Part shown: piece after piece, positions 32,624 to 42,246 of the stretch | Layout of the letters: every line of letters begins with the position of its first letter | Numbering within the stretch: position 1 is the first letter of the stretch | DNA from: Acidobacteriota bacterium | Lineage (GTDB): Bacteria; Acidobacteriota; Thermoanaerobaculia; UBA5066 | Assembly (NCBI GenBank): GCA_016716715.1 | Contig: JADJVE010000019.1 | Span: 186,001-250,000, forward strand | DNA length: 64,000 nt | Direction of reading: 5' to 3' | The notes under the pieces: model-generated | Told to the model about the DNA's origin: nothing | What the model saw: the letters and a program-made list of their open reading frames with translations, nothing else | Database searches by the model: none | Made by a program: the position numbers and the translations under genes

Positions 32624-33613
32624 ATGGACGTCCGCGCACTCGGGAAGAACGGCCCCGTCGTCTCGGCGATGGGTCTCGGCTGCATGGGAATGTCCGAGTT
32701 CTACGGGACCCGGGACGACGACGAGTCGATCCTCACGATCCACGCGGCTCTCGACGCCGGCGTCGATTTCCTCGACACGGCCGACATGTACGGCCCCTAC
32801 ACGAACGAGACGCTCGTCGGCAAGGCCCTCGCGGACCGGCCCGGGCGGGCCGTCCTCGCGACGAAGTTCGGAATCGTGCGCGACGCCGCCGACCCGGCGA
32901 AGCGCGGCGTCTGCGGGCGGCCCGACTACGTCCGGTCGTCCTGCGAGGGAAGCCTGAAGCGCCTCGGCGTCGAGACGATCGACCTTTATTACCTCCACCG
33001 CGTCGACCCGGCGACGCCGATCGAGGACACGGTCGGCGCGATGGCGAGCCTCGTGAAAGAGGGAAAGGTCCGCTGGCTCGGCCTGTCGGAAGCCTCTCCC
33101 GACACGCTTCTCCGGGCCAGCAAGGTCCACCCGATCGCGGCGCTTCAGAGCGAGTACTCGCTCTTCACGCGCGACGCGGAGGCGGCCGTCCTGCCGGCGT
33201 GCCGAGAGCTCGGAATCGGGTTCGTCGCCTACAGCCCGCTCGCTCGCGGGTTCCTGACAGGCAAGTACCGGAGCCTCGCCGATTTTCCCGAAGGCGACTA
33301 CCGCCGCGTGGCGCCGCGCTTCGCCGGCGAGAACTTCGCGAAAAACCTCGCGCTCGTCGCGAGGGTCGCCGACCTCGCGCGCCGCCGGAAGGCGACGCCC
33401 GCGCAGATCGCGCTCGCCTGGGTGCTTTCGCGCGGCGCCGACGTTGTCCCGATCGTGGGGACGAAGAATCGCGAGCGCCTGGAGGAAAATCTCAACGCGA
33501 CGGACCTCGTGCTCCGGCCGGCCGACCTCGCGGAGCTCGACGCGGCCTTCCCGCCCGGAGCGGCGGCAGGGGAGCGCTACCCGGCGGCCGCCATGGCGAC
33601 GGTCGGCCGCTGA
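32624..33613 (+). CDS. Aldo/keto reductase
   Basis: A 329-residue TIM-barrel NADPH reductase of the yeast Gcy/YajO-like AKR group. The catalytic tetrad is visible: Asp and Tyr in FLDTADMYG, Lys in LATKFG and His in YYLHRVD. The cofactor end has PIVGTKNRERLEENLNA. MGLGCMGMSEFYG is the usual start of this subgroup. The substrate is not predictable. A -10-like GATAAT at 32608 lies 10 bp before the ATG with no SD, so the gene seems to be its own transcription unit, 34 bp after lysA. Confidence 0.88.
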   Translation: MDVRALGKNGPVVSAMGLGCMGMSEFYGTRDDDESILTIHAALDAGVDFLDTADMYGPYTNETLVGKALADRPGRAVLATKFGIVRDAADPAKRGVCGRPDYVRSSCEGSLKRLGVETIDLYYLHRVDPATPIEDTVGAMASLVKEGKVRWLGLSEASPDTLLRASKVHPIAALQSEYSLFTRDAEAAVLPACRELGIGFVAYSPLARGFLTGKYRSLADFPEGDYRRVAPRFAGENFAKNLALVARVADLARRRKATPAQIALAWVLSRGADVVPIVGTKNRERLEENLNATDLVLRPADLAELDAAFPPGAAAGERYPAAAMATVGR

Positions 33614-33637
33614 GTCTCCTTCGCGCCCCGCGCCCGA

Positions 33638-33643
33638 TAGAAT
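33638..33643 (+). promoter_or_regulatory. -10-like box before the mutase gene
   Basis: TAGAAT ends 7 bp before the ATG at 33651, with no Shine-Dalgarno sequence. The spacing matches the leaderless pattern seen elsewhere. GATAAT (32608), TAGACT (35391) and TACAAT (43729) stand in similar positions before the genes at 32624, 35402 and 43749. Confidence 0.35.
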
Positions 33644-33650
33644 CGCCGGC

Positions 33651-35360
<1,710 letters not shown>

Positions 35361-35401
35361 GGACGGGAATGCGGCCCGGTTCTTGCGGGTTAGACTCCTC
35401 G

Positions 35402-37360
35402 ATGATGCCTGTTCGACGCGCCACCACGATCGTCGCCTTCCTGCTCGCCGCGTTAGCGGCCCTCCCGGCGCGTGCCCAGACGTCCGGACCTGCCCTCACG
35501 CCGAAGGAGGCGAAGCGCAAGGAAGCGGCCGAGCACTACATGCGGGCGCGGCTCTTCGCCCAGGACACCGAGTTCGAGCAGGCCGTCAAGGAGTTCCGCA
35601 AGGCGGTCGACCTCGACCCCGAGGACGGCGCTCTCCGCCGCGAGTACGGCGAGCTCCTGCGGGACATCCCGATCTACCCCGAGGCGGAGCGCGAGGCGCG
35701 CAAGGCCGTCGAGCTGTCGCCCGGGAGCGCCGGAGCCCATCGCCTGCTGGGGCAGGTGCTGCTCGCGACCGCGAAGGACAAGCCGCGCGTCGAGGAGGCC
35801 GCCGTCGAGCTCAGGAAGGCGGCGGAGCTCGGGCCGCCGGACCCGCAGGGGGCGATGGCCCTCGCGCAGGCGTCCATCCGGCTCGACAAGCCCCAGGACG
35901 CGGTCGCCGCGCTGGAGCCCGTCGTGGACCGGGCGCCCGGCCCGTCGTTTCTCCTCGTCTACGGCGAGGCGCTGGAGCGGGACGGCCAGTTCGAGAAGGC
36001 CGAGGACGTCTACCGTTCCCTGCTCCGGATGGACCCCGCCAACCGCGCGGCGTCGCTCGGCCTCCTCCGCGTGTACGACCGCTCGAAGCAGTTCGACAAG
36101 GAAGCCGCGCTCCTCGAGTCGTTCATGAAGGGCCAGCCCGGGAATCTCGCGGCCAAGACGCAGTACGCCACCGTGCTCCTCCGCGCGAGGCGCTTCCCCG
36201 AGTCGAGGAAGGCTTTCGAGCAGGTCCTCGCAGCCGACCCCGGCAACCGCGACGCCCTGAGGATGTACGCGGCCCTCCTCTCCGAGACGCGCGAGACGGA
36301 GAAGGCCGACGAGATCCTCCGGAAGCTCCAGTCCCTCGAACCCGACGACCCCGAGGTTTCCTACCGCCGCGCCATGAACTTCCTCGAGGCGCGCCGCCTC
36401 GCCGAGGCCGAACAGGTGCTCGAGGATCTCAAGAAGACGCTCGCGACGAAGAAGACGGACGGATCCGAGGCGGGTCAGATCGACGGCCAGCTCGCGTACA
36501 TCGCCTATCTCAGGAAGGACTACGCGCGCGCAACGTCGCTCCTGACGCCCCGGCTCAAGGACGGCGACGGCGTCAACCCGCAGGCCTTCAACCTTCTCGA
36601 GCAGATCGCGCGCGACCAGGAAGACTGGGCCGGCGGCCTGCGCATCGCGCGCGAGGCGCACGCGGGGACCGGAAAGAAGACGCCGAACGTCCGCGCGACC
36701 TACGCGGAGTTCCTCATCCGCTCGTCCGCGGCCGGCGAGAAGGCCGAGGGCGAGAAAATCCTCGCCACCCTCGCCGCCGAGGACAAGCCCGGCGTCCTCG
36801 CGGCCGCCGACGCCTGGCAGCGGCTGGACCAGTACGGGCGAGCCGCCGACGCCGCCCGCGTCGGGCTCGAGCGCGCTCCGGACGACCCCGAGCTCCTGTT
36901 CCGGCTCGCCGCGTCGCTGGAACGCGACAAGAAGATCGGCGAGTCCGAGGCCGCGTTCGAGAAGCTCCTCAAGGTCAAGCCCGATCACGCGCCGGGGATG
37001 AACTACCTCGGCTACATGTGGGCCGACCGCGGCGAGAACCTGCAACGCGCGCTGGAGCTCATCCGCAAGGCGGTCGACCTCGAGCCCTCGAACGGGGCAT
37101 ACCTCGATTCGCTCGGCTGGGTCTACTACCGCCTCGACAAGCTCGACAAGGCGGAGGAGAACCTCGTCGCCGCCGCGACGCTGAACCCGGACGACGCGAC
37201 CGTCGAGGAGCACCTCGGCGACCTCTGGAACAGGAAGGGCGACCTCAGGAAGGGCCGCGAGAGCTGGAAGCGCGCGCTCACGCTCAAGCCGGAGCCCGAC
37301 GTCAAGCGCCGCCTCGAAGAGAAGCTCCGGAAGACCGACAGCCTCGACGCGAAGAAGTGA
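35402..37360 (+). CDS. Exported TPR-repeat protein
   Basis: A 652-residue protein with signal peptide (TTIVAFLLAALAALPARAQ). About a dozen tetratricopeptide repeats follow, such as EQAVKEFRKAVDLDPEDG and EAAFEKLLKVKPDHAPGMNYLGYMWADRG. The last repeats, NYLGYMWADRGENLQRALEL and YLDSLGWVYYRL, are typical of a family whose gene often lies just before lolB, as in Pseudomonas. That supports a role in envelope or lipoprotein biogenesis. ATG 35402 and 35405 are both possible. Its stop overlaps the lolB-like GTG start. Confidence 0.85.
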   Translation: MMPVRRATTIVAFLLAALAALPARAQTSGPALTPKEAKRKEAAEHYMRARLFAQDTEFEQAVKEFRKAVDLDPEDGALRREYGELLRDIPIYPEAEREARKAVELSPGSAGAHRLLGQVLLATAKDKPRVEEAAVELRKAAELGPPDPQGAMALAQASIRLDKPQDAVAALEPVVDRAPGPSFLLVYGEALERDGQFEKAEDVYRSLLRMDPANRAASLGLLRVYDRSKQFDKEAALLESFMKGQPGNLAAKTQYATVLLRARRFPESRKAFEQVLAADPGNRDALRMYAALLSETRETEKADEILRKLQSLEPDDPEVSYRRAMNFLEARRLAEAEQVLEDLKKTLATKKTDGSEAGQIDGQLAYIAYLRKDYARATSLLTPRLKDGDGVNPQAFNLLEQIARDQEDWAGGLRIAREAHAGTGKKTPNVRATYAEFLIRSSAAGEKAEGEKILATLAAEDKPGVLAAADAWQRLDQYGRAADAARVGLERAPDDPELLFRLAASLERDKKIGESEAAFEKLLKVKPDHAPGMNYLGYMWADRGENLQRALELIRKAVDLEPSNGAYLDSLGWVYYRLDKLDKAEENLVAAATLNPDDATVEEHLGDLWNRKGDLRKGRESWKRALTLKPEPDVKRRLEEKLRKTDSLDAKK

Positions 37361-37413
37361 ATGCGAGCACCCGTCCGCTGCGGGCTGCCGGGTCGGCTCT
37401 CGTTTCGCTTGTT

Positions 37414-37429
37414 CTCTTCTTAGAAGGTG
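37414..37429 (+). repeat. Dispersed element, forward copy 17
   Basis: Reads CTCTTCTTAGAAGGTG and encodes LFLEG of the LolB-like lipobox region. Confidence 0.65.
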
Positions 37430-37644
37430 CATGCAGCAGCGGGGCGCCGGCCTCTGTTTCGAGTGGCGCCAGCGCTGCGTATGAGGCGAACCGCGCGAAG
37501 GCATGGGATTCCTCCCGCCGCTTCAAGGCCCTTTTCAAGGCGGAGGTTTCTCCGAAGGCCGGCGCGATCGGCCGCGGATACCTTTCCGTATGGTGGGACG
37601 GCGCCTCCGGCTCGCTGGAATGGCGCGCATCCGCGCCGATCGCG

Positions 37645-37685
37645 GGAGGAGGAAGAGGGGGATCGCTTAGAAAGGGAAGAGGGGA
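37645..37685 (+). repeat. Dispersed element, degenerate forward copy 18, at a frameshift
   Basis: Purine tract, then GGGATCGCTTAGAAAGGGAA and GAGGGG. The lolB-like reading frame breaks at its GGGGG run. Confidence 0.55.
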
Positions 37686-37965
37686 AGCCGGCGCGGAGCC
37701 GGACTCGTCGCCTCTTCCCGGCCGACGCCGCCGCCGACCTCATCGCCTGCATCCTCGGCACGCCGGACGCACCTCCGTCGCCCTCTTCCGTCCTCGACGA
37801 TCGGGGTAACGTCGTCCAGATGCGCTTTCCGAACGGCGAGGTCGTGACGTTTCAGCCCGGCGCGGGGGTGCCCCGCCGCATCGAGGCAAACGGGCCGGAC
37901 GGCCGGGCCGTGCTGACGCTCGAGAGCTACGGCCCGTGGCCCTCGGGCGAAGAGGTCCCGCCGCT

Positions 37966-38895
37966 GTGAGCGACGCGGCCGAAGCCCTCCGCGTCACGTC
38001 GTTCGCGAAGATCAACCGCGATCTGCGCGTCCTCGGAAAGCGCAAGGACGGGTTTCATGAGCTGGACACCGTGTTCCAGACGGTCGACCTTTCGGAGGAG
38101 ATAGATTTCTTAGAAGGTGAAGAGGGGAGCGGTGCGCAGGGGATCGTCTCGCTGACGGTCGATGGCGCCGACCTGCCGGCCGACGAGAGTAATCTGATCC
38201 TGCGAGCGGCGGCGGCCCTCGCGAGCCACACCGGCACTCGCCGCGGGGCCCGCATTCACCTTTCAAAGAAAATCCCCATCGGCGGTGGGCTTGGCGGAGG
38301 CAGTTCGAACGCCGCTGCGACGTTGAGGGGCCTGTCCGCGCTCTGGAATCTGGACCTCCCCGCGGCCGATCTGCAGTCTCTGGCCGCCTCGCTCGGGTCC
38401 GACGTCCCCTTCTTTCTCCTCGGCGGCCGAGCCCGCGGCCGAAGCCGGGGAGAGGTCGTGACACCCCTCCCGGACGGTCCCCAGGAGTGGGTCCTCCTCG
38501 TCTTTCCGCCCTTTTCCCTTTCCACGGCAGAGGTTTACGGGCGTCTCAAGGCCCGGTCCTTGACGGGAAGTCCTTCTGCCACTAAAGTTTCCGGCTCCGG
38601 GACCGGTGGCGGACCGGAGCGGAACGATCTCGAGCAGGCGGCGGAATCCCTCCGGGGGGAATTGCGCCGCATCCGGTCCGCGCTCGCGGGAGCCGGTGCG
38701 CGGAGCGCCCGGCTTTCCGGGAGCGGCTCGACGGTTTTCGGGACGTTTGGGACGAAAGAAGAGGCCTCGCGGGCGATGACGTCGCTCGAGGGGCTCGGAA
38801 ACGAGACGAAGGCGAGGATGGCGATCGTGAAGACCGTTTCCCGGGCCGAGTTCGCGCGCCGCGCGGCTCCGGTCCGGATTGCGCAACGCGGATGA
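37966..38895 (+). CDS. ispE: 4-diphosphocytidyl-2-C-methyl-D-erythritol kinase
   Basis: A 309-residue GHMP kinase of the MEP isoprenoid pathway. SFAKINRDLRVLGKRKDGFH is the standard start. The ATP loop is PIGGGLGGGSSNAAATL, with LGSDVPFFLLGG next and ARLSGSGSTVFG near the end. GTG 37966 overlaps the lolB-like stop (GTGA). Two element copies lie inside: a forward one encoding IDFLEGEEG and an inverted one coinciding with the conserved LSKKIPIGGG. Confidence 0.93.
   Translation: MSDAAEALRVTSFAKINRDLRVLGKRKDGFHELDTVFQTVDLSEEIDFLEGEEGSGAQGIVSLTVDGADLPADESNLILRAAAALASHTGTRRGARIHLSKKIPIGGGLGGGSSNAAATLRGLSALWNLDLPAADLQSLAASLGSDVPFFLLGGRARGRSRGEVVTPLPDGPQEWVLLVFPPFSLSTAEVYGRLKARSLTGSPSATKVSGSGTGGGPERNDLEQAAESLRGELRRIRSALAGAGARSARLSGSGSTVFGTFGTKEEASRAMTSLEGLGNETKARMAIVKTVSRAEFARRAAPVRIAQRG
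38104..38129 (+). repeat. Dispersed element, forward copy 19
   Basis: Reads GATTTCTTAGAAGGTGAAGA followed by GGGG, a near-consensus copy. In ispE it encodes DFLEGEEG. Confidence 0.85.
38255..38277 (-). repeat. Dispersed element, inverted copy 20
   Basis: On the minus strand it reads GATTTTCTTTGAAAGGTGAA. In ispE it encodes HLSKKIP. It is 125 bp from copy 19 and can pair with it. Confidence 0.8.
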
Positions 38896-38932
38896 GAGCC
38901 GCCTGCGCGAGAATCCACGTGAGGCTTCCGGA

Positions 38933-39007
38933 TGGGGAGTCGACAAGTGGTAAGTCAGCGGTCTTTGGAACCGCCTACCGGAGGTTCGAATCCTCCCTCC
39001 CCAGCCA
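38933..39007 (+). tRNA. tRNA-Gln (anticodon TTG)
   Basis: The acceptor stem TGGGGAG pairs with CTCCCCA, with discriminator G and CCA encoded (39005-39007). The anticodon stem-loop is GCGGT-CTTTGGA-ACCGC with anticodon TTG, and the T arm is GGAGG-TTCGAAT-CCTCC. The place between ispE and prs is conserved in proteobacteria. A GatCAB system is present, so it may be charged by the Glu-tRNA(Gln) route. Confidence 0.93.
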
Positions 39008-39023
39008 ACTCTCCTGAACGACG

Positions 39024-39977
39024 ATGGAACGATTCGCATACGGTGACCTGAAGGTTTTCGGCGGCCGGGCCCACCCGGCGTTGACGGGCGAGATCTGCCG
39101 CAACCTCGGGCGCGAGGCGGGCCGCGTCACGCTCTACAACTTCTCGGACGGCGAGAACTACTGCCAGATCGACGAGAACGTGCGCGGCGCGGACGTCTTC
39201 ATCGTTCAGCCCACGGGCCCCCCGGCGAACCACAACATCATGGAACTCCTGATCATGCTCGACGCCTTCAAGCGCTCCTCGGCGTCGCGCGTGACGGCCG
39301 TGCTCCCGTACTACGGGTACGCGCGGCAGGACCGCAAGGACAAGCCCCGCGTCCCGATCACGGCGAAGCTCACGGCCGACCTCATCACGGCAGCGGGCGC
39401 CGACCGCGCGCTCTGCATCGACCTCCACGCCGCGCAGATCCAGGGCTTCTTCAACATCCCGGTCGACCACCTCTTCGCGGCCCCGGTCCTCCTCGACGCG
39501 ATCCGCGACTCCAGCCTCGACCCGCTCACGGTCGTCTCGCCCGACGCCGGCGGCGTCGAGCGCGCCCGCGCGTTCGCCAAGCGGCTCGGCGCCGGCCTCG
39601 CGATCGTCGACAAGCGGCGCAAGGGGAAGAACGAGGTCGAGGTCCTGCACGTCATCGGCGACGTCAAGGACCGCAACGTCATCGTCGTCGACGACATCAT
39701 CGACACGGCCGGGACGCTCATCAACACCGTCATCGCCCTGAAGGACTCCGGCGCGCGCCGCATCTTCGCGGGCTGCGTCCACGCCGTCCTCTCCGGCCCC
39801 GCAATCGACCGCATCAACGGCAGCCCGATCGAGCGCATCTTCTGCGCGAACACGCTTCCGCTCGACGAGAAGCTCGCCCGCTGCCCGCTCCTGACGCCGC
39901 TCTCGATCGCCCCGCTCCTCGCCGAGGCGATCCAGCGCATCCACCAGGGAGCCTCCGTCAGCTCGTTGTTCGTCTAG
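39024..39977 (+). CDS. prs: Ribose-phosphate pyrophosphokinase
   Basis: A 317-residue PRPP synthetase. Recognisable parts are NFSDGENYCQIDENVRGADVF, the flexible-loop segment YYGYARQDRKDKPRVPITAK, DLHAAQIQGFFNIPVDHL and the PRPP-binding loop VVDDIIDTAGTL. Full length. ATG 39024 is 16 bp after the tRNA-Gln, so it is probably transcribed together with the tRNA and needs tRNA processing. There is no clear SD. Confidence 0.95.
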   Translation: MERFAYGDLKVFGGRAHPALTGEICRNLGREAGRVTLYNFSDGENYCQIDENVRGADVFIVQPTGPPANHNIMELLIMLDAFKRSSASRVTAVLPYYGYARQDRKDKPRVPITAKLTADLITAAGADRALCIDLHAAQIQGFFNIPVDHLFAAPVLLDAIRDSSLDPLTVVSPDAGGVERARAFAKRLGAGLAIVDKRRKGKNEVEVLHVIGDVKDRNVIVVDDIIDTAGTLINTVIALKDSGARRIFAGCVHAVLSGPAIDRINGSPIERIFCANTLPLDEKLARCPLLTPLSIAPLLAEAIQRIHQGASVSSLFV

Positions 39978-40045
39978 ACCCGCCACCAGGCCGGACCGCG
40001 CGCCCGGGGAATTCCCTCCGGACCGTGCGCCCGAAGAAAGGAAAC

Positions 40046-40792
40046 ATGCTCCAGGAAAACATCGTCGTCGAAGTCGAAAAGAGGGACGTCACCGGCAAGA
40101 ACGCCGCGAACCGCCTCCGGGCCGCCGACCTCATCCCCGCCGTGCTCTACGGCGGCGGCAAGGGGATGGACACCTGGTCGCTCCAGGTCCCGCGCAAGAC
40201 CCTCGCCACCCTCCTCAACAAGGGCCTGCACGGCAACGCGATCTTCAAGCTTCAGCTGAAGGGCACGGACCAGCAGCGCCACGTGATGATCCGCGACCTC
40301 GCGCTCGACCCGATCACCCGCTCGATGCTGCACGTGGACTTCGTCCGCGTCCTCCTCGACCGGAAGCTCCGCGTCAAGAGCGACGTCGAGGTCGTCGGGA
40401 TCGCGGCGGGCGTCAAGGAAGGCGGCATCCTGAACATCGTCACGCACGAGATCCTCATCGAGTGCCTCCCGGCCGACATCCCGGAGTCGATCAAGGTCGA
40501 CGTCTCCGAGATGAAGATCCACGACTCGTTCCGTGTCTCCGACCTCAAGGCCGGCGACAAGATCAAGGTCCTCGAGAAGGCGGACCGCGTCCTCGCGCAC
40601 GTCGGCGTGCCGAAGGCCGAGGAAGTCGTCGCCGCCGTCGCCGCCGTTCCGGGCGCCGAGGGCGCCGCCGCCACGTCCACCGAGCCCGAGGTGATCAAGA
40701 AGGGCAAGAAGGACGAGGAGGGCGCCGAGCCCGCCGCCGGCGGAGCGAAGGCCGCTCCGGCTCCGAAGGCCGAGAAAAAGGACAAGAAATAA
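40046..40792 (+). CDS. rplY: Ribosomal protein L25 (CTC/TL5 type)
   Basis: A 248-residue protein. The N-terminal 5S-rRNA-binding L25 domain (VEVEKRDVTGKNAANRLRAA, DLIPAVLYGGG) is followed by the TL5 beta domain (LHVDFVRVLLDRKLRVKSDV). A C-terminal Ala/Glu/Lys-rich tail extends beyond residue 200. GAAAGGA precedes ATG 40046, preferred over GTG 40025. It stands between prs and pth, as in many bacteria. Confidence 0.93.
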   Translation: MLQENIVVEVEKRDVTGKNAANRLRAADLIPAVLYGGGKGMDTWSLQVPRKTLATLLNKGLHGNAIFKLQLKGTDQQRHVMIRDLALDPITRSMLHVDFVRVLLDRKLRVKSDVEVVGIAAGVKEGGILNIVTHEILIECLPADIPESIKVDVSEMKIHDSFRVSDLKAGDKIKVLEKADRVLAHVGVPKAEEVVAAVAAVPGAEGAAATSTEPEVIKKGKKDEEGAEPAAGGAKAAPAPKAEKKDKK

Positions 40793-40812
40793 GCACGGAC
40801 GGCCTCTTCCTC

Positions 40813-41406
40813 GTGGTGGGACTCGGCAACCCCGGCGACCGGTATTCCGGGACGCGTCACAACGTCGGCTTCGACGTCGTGCACGCGTTCGCCCAGAAGG
40901 CCGCCGGCGGCCCCCCGCGCCTCGACCGCCTCGACTGCCGCGCGCTCACCGGGCGCGTCCGGGTGGGGGACCGCCCGGTGCTCGTCGCAAGGCCCCAGAC
41001 GTACATGAACGCGTCGGGGGAGTCGGTCAAGGGCCTCGCCGCCAAGTACGACGTCCCGCTCGACGGCCTCGTCGTCGTCTCGGACGACGCGGCGCTGCCG
41101 GTCGGGGCGATCCGAATCCGGCGGTCGGGCTCCTCGGGCGGCCAGAAGGGCCTGCAGTCCGTCATCGAGTGCTTCGGCACGAATGAGTTTCCGCGCCTGC
41201 GCCTCGGTGTGCGCGGCGACAACTTTCAGCCGGGGGAGCCGCTCGACACGTACGTCCTGTCCCGTTTCGCGAAGAAGGAGCGCCCCGCCATCGACGCCGC
41301 GATCGCGACCGCGTGCGACGCGCTCGCCGTCATCGTCACCGACGGCCTCGACGCCGCCATGAACCGTTTCAACCGTTTGCCCGAGGAATCGTCCCCGGCG
41401 AACTGA
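40813..41406 (+). CDS. pth: Peptidyl-tRNA hydrolase (start uncertain)
   Basis: About 197 residues with GLGNPGDRYSGTRHNVGFDVV (catalytic His in TRHN), RPQTYMNASGESV, SDDAALPVGAIRIRRSGSSGGQKGL and LRLGVRG. The first standard start is GTG 40813, but this cuts into the first beta-strand (LFLVVGLGNPG). The frame is open to an ATA at 40789 that overlaps the rplY stop (ATAA) with AAAAGGA before it. A non-standard ATA start, in keeping with the 4-bp overlaps elsewhere, is therefore possible. Confidence 0.9.
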   Translation: MVGLGNPGDRYSGTRHNVGFDVVHAFAQKAAGGPPRLDRLDCRALTGRVRVGDRPVLVARPQTYMNASGESVKGLAAKYDVPLDGLVVVSDDAALPVGAIRIRRSGSSGGQKGLQSVIECFGTNEFPRLRLGVRGDNFQPGEPLDTYVLSRFAKKERPAIDAAIATACDALAVIVTDGLDAAMNRFNRLPEESSPAN

Positions 41407-41495
41407 TCGTCAACCTTGGCTCGGCACCGGACCCAAGGTCCACAGCCGCGCCTCGCGACGGGCGAGCCCGCCGCGATCCAGAAGGAGGAAAACCC

Positions 41496-41945
41496 GTGGC
41501 CACCCCGAATACGCAACGACAGTACGACATGGTCTTCCTGGTCGTCCCCGAAAAGGACGAGGCCGGCGCCCAGGGCGTCGTCGAGGAATTCCGCAAACTC
41601 CTCGTCGAACTCGGCGCCACGATCGAGAAGGACGAGACGATGGGCCGCCGCCGCCTCGCCTACACGATCAAGAAGAAGAACGAGGCGACGTACCACAACT
41701 TCCTGTTCCGCGGCTCGTCCGCCTGCGTCGCCGAGGTCCAGCGCAAGCTGCGCCTCTCGGAGGACGTCCTCCGCTACCTGACCGTCCGCATCGACGAAGA
41801 GGTCAAGCACGGCCTCAAGGTCGCCCGCAACACGAAGCCGCGCCGCCCGCGCCCCGAGATGTCGGACGCGCCGATGTCCGCCCCCGCCGCCCCCGCAGCC
41901 CCCGCTCCTCCCGCCGCCCCCGAGGCCGCGGAAGGGCGCGAGTAG
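41496..41945 (+). CDS. rpsF: Ribosomal protein S6
   Basis: A 149-residue protein. The S6 fold is seen in YDMVFLVVPEKDEAGAQGVV, ETMGRRRLAYTIKKKNEATY and LRLSEDVLRYLTVRIDEEV. A long Ala/Pro tail (about residues 118-149) replaces the acidic tail of E. coli S6. GTG 41496 is fixed by GAAGGAGGAA just upstream. It is followed by rpsR in the usual order. Confidence 0.93.
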   Translation: MATPNTQRQYDMVFLVVPEKDEAGAQGVVEEFRKLLVELGATIEKDETMGRRRLAYTIKKKNEATYHNFLFRGSSACVAEVQRKLRLSEDVLRYLTVRIDEEVKHGLKVARNTKPRRPRPEMSDAPMSAPAAPAAPAPPAAPEAAEGRE

Positions 41946-41954
41946 GAGTCCGCC

Positions 41955-42206
41955 ATGGCCGCACCCGTTCGCAAGCCCGCCAAGAAGAAGTTCTTCGTCC
42001 GCCGCAAGCGCGTCTGCAAGTTCACCGTCGAGAAGATCGGTTACATCGACTTCAAGGACGTGAAGACTCTCGCGGGGTTCGTCCCCGAGCGCGCCAAGAT
42101 CCTCCCGCGCCGCATCAGCGGGACCTCCGCCTTCTACCAGCGCAAGCTCGCCACGGCGATCAAGCGCGCGCGGTACCTGGCGCTGCTCCCGTACGTGTCT
42201 GATTAG
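41955..42206 (+). CDS. rpsR: Ribosomal protein S18
   Basis: An 83-residue basic protein with RRKRVCKFTVEKIGYIDFKD, LPRRISGTSAFYQRKLATAI and RARYLALLPYV, all typical of S18. AGGAG lies before the ATG. A single Cys near the start is seen in one of the two common S18 types (C+, zinc-linked) only in part, so zinc binding is doubtful. It binds S6 on the 30S platform. Confidence 0.95.
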   Translation: MAAPVRKPAKKKFFVRRKRVCKFTVEKIGYIDFKDVKTLAGFVPERAKILPRRISGTSAFYQRKLATAIKRARYLALLPYVSD

Positions 42207-42246
42207 GAAAGCGTTCTCCGCCTTCTGGGCGGCGCTGGCCGCGGCC

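Larger units (their letters stand above)
37357..37969 (+). pseudogene. lolB: LolB-like outer-membrane lipoprotein gene split by a frameshift
   Basis: From GTG 37357, which overlaps the TPR stop, the frame reads a lipoprotein signal ending LFLEGACSSG. It then reads KAWDSSRRFKALFKAEVSPK and YLSVWWDGASGSLEWRASAP up to about 37655. The sequence that continues the protein, RRLFPADAAADLIACILG and NVVQMRFPNGEVVTFQPG up to the stop at 37967, is in the next frame. Removing one G from the GGGGG at about 37657-37661 joins the two. Gene order (TPR-lolB-ispE-tRNA-Gln-prs) supports LolB. The lipobox FLEG and the shift region both lie in copies of the dispersed element. A true pseudogene, a sequencing error or slippage are all possible. 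Confidence 0.65.
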
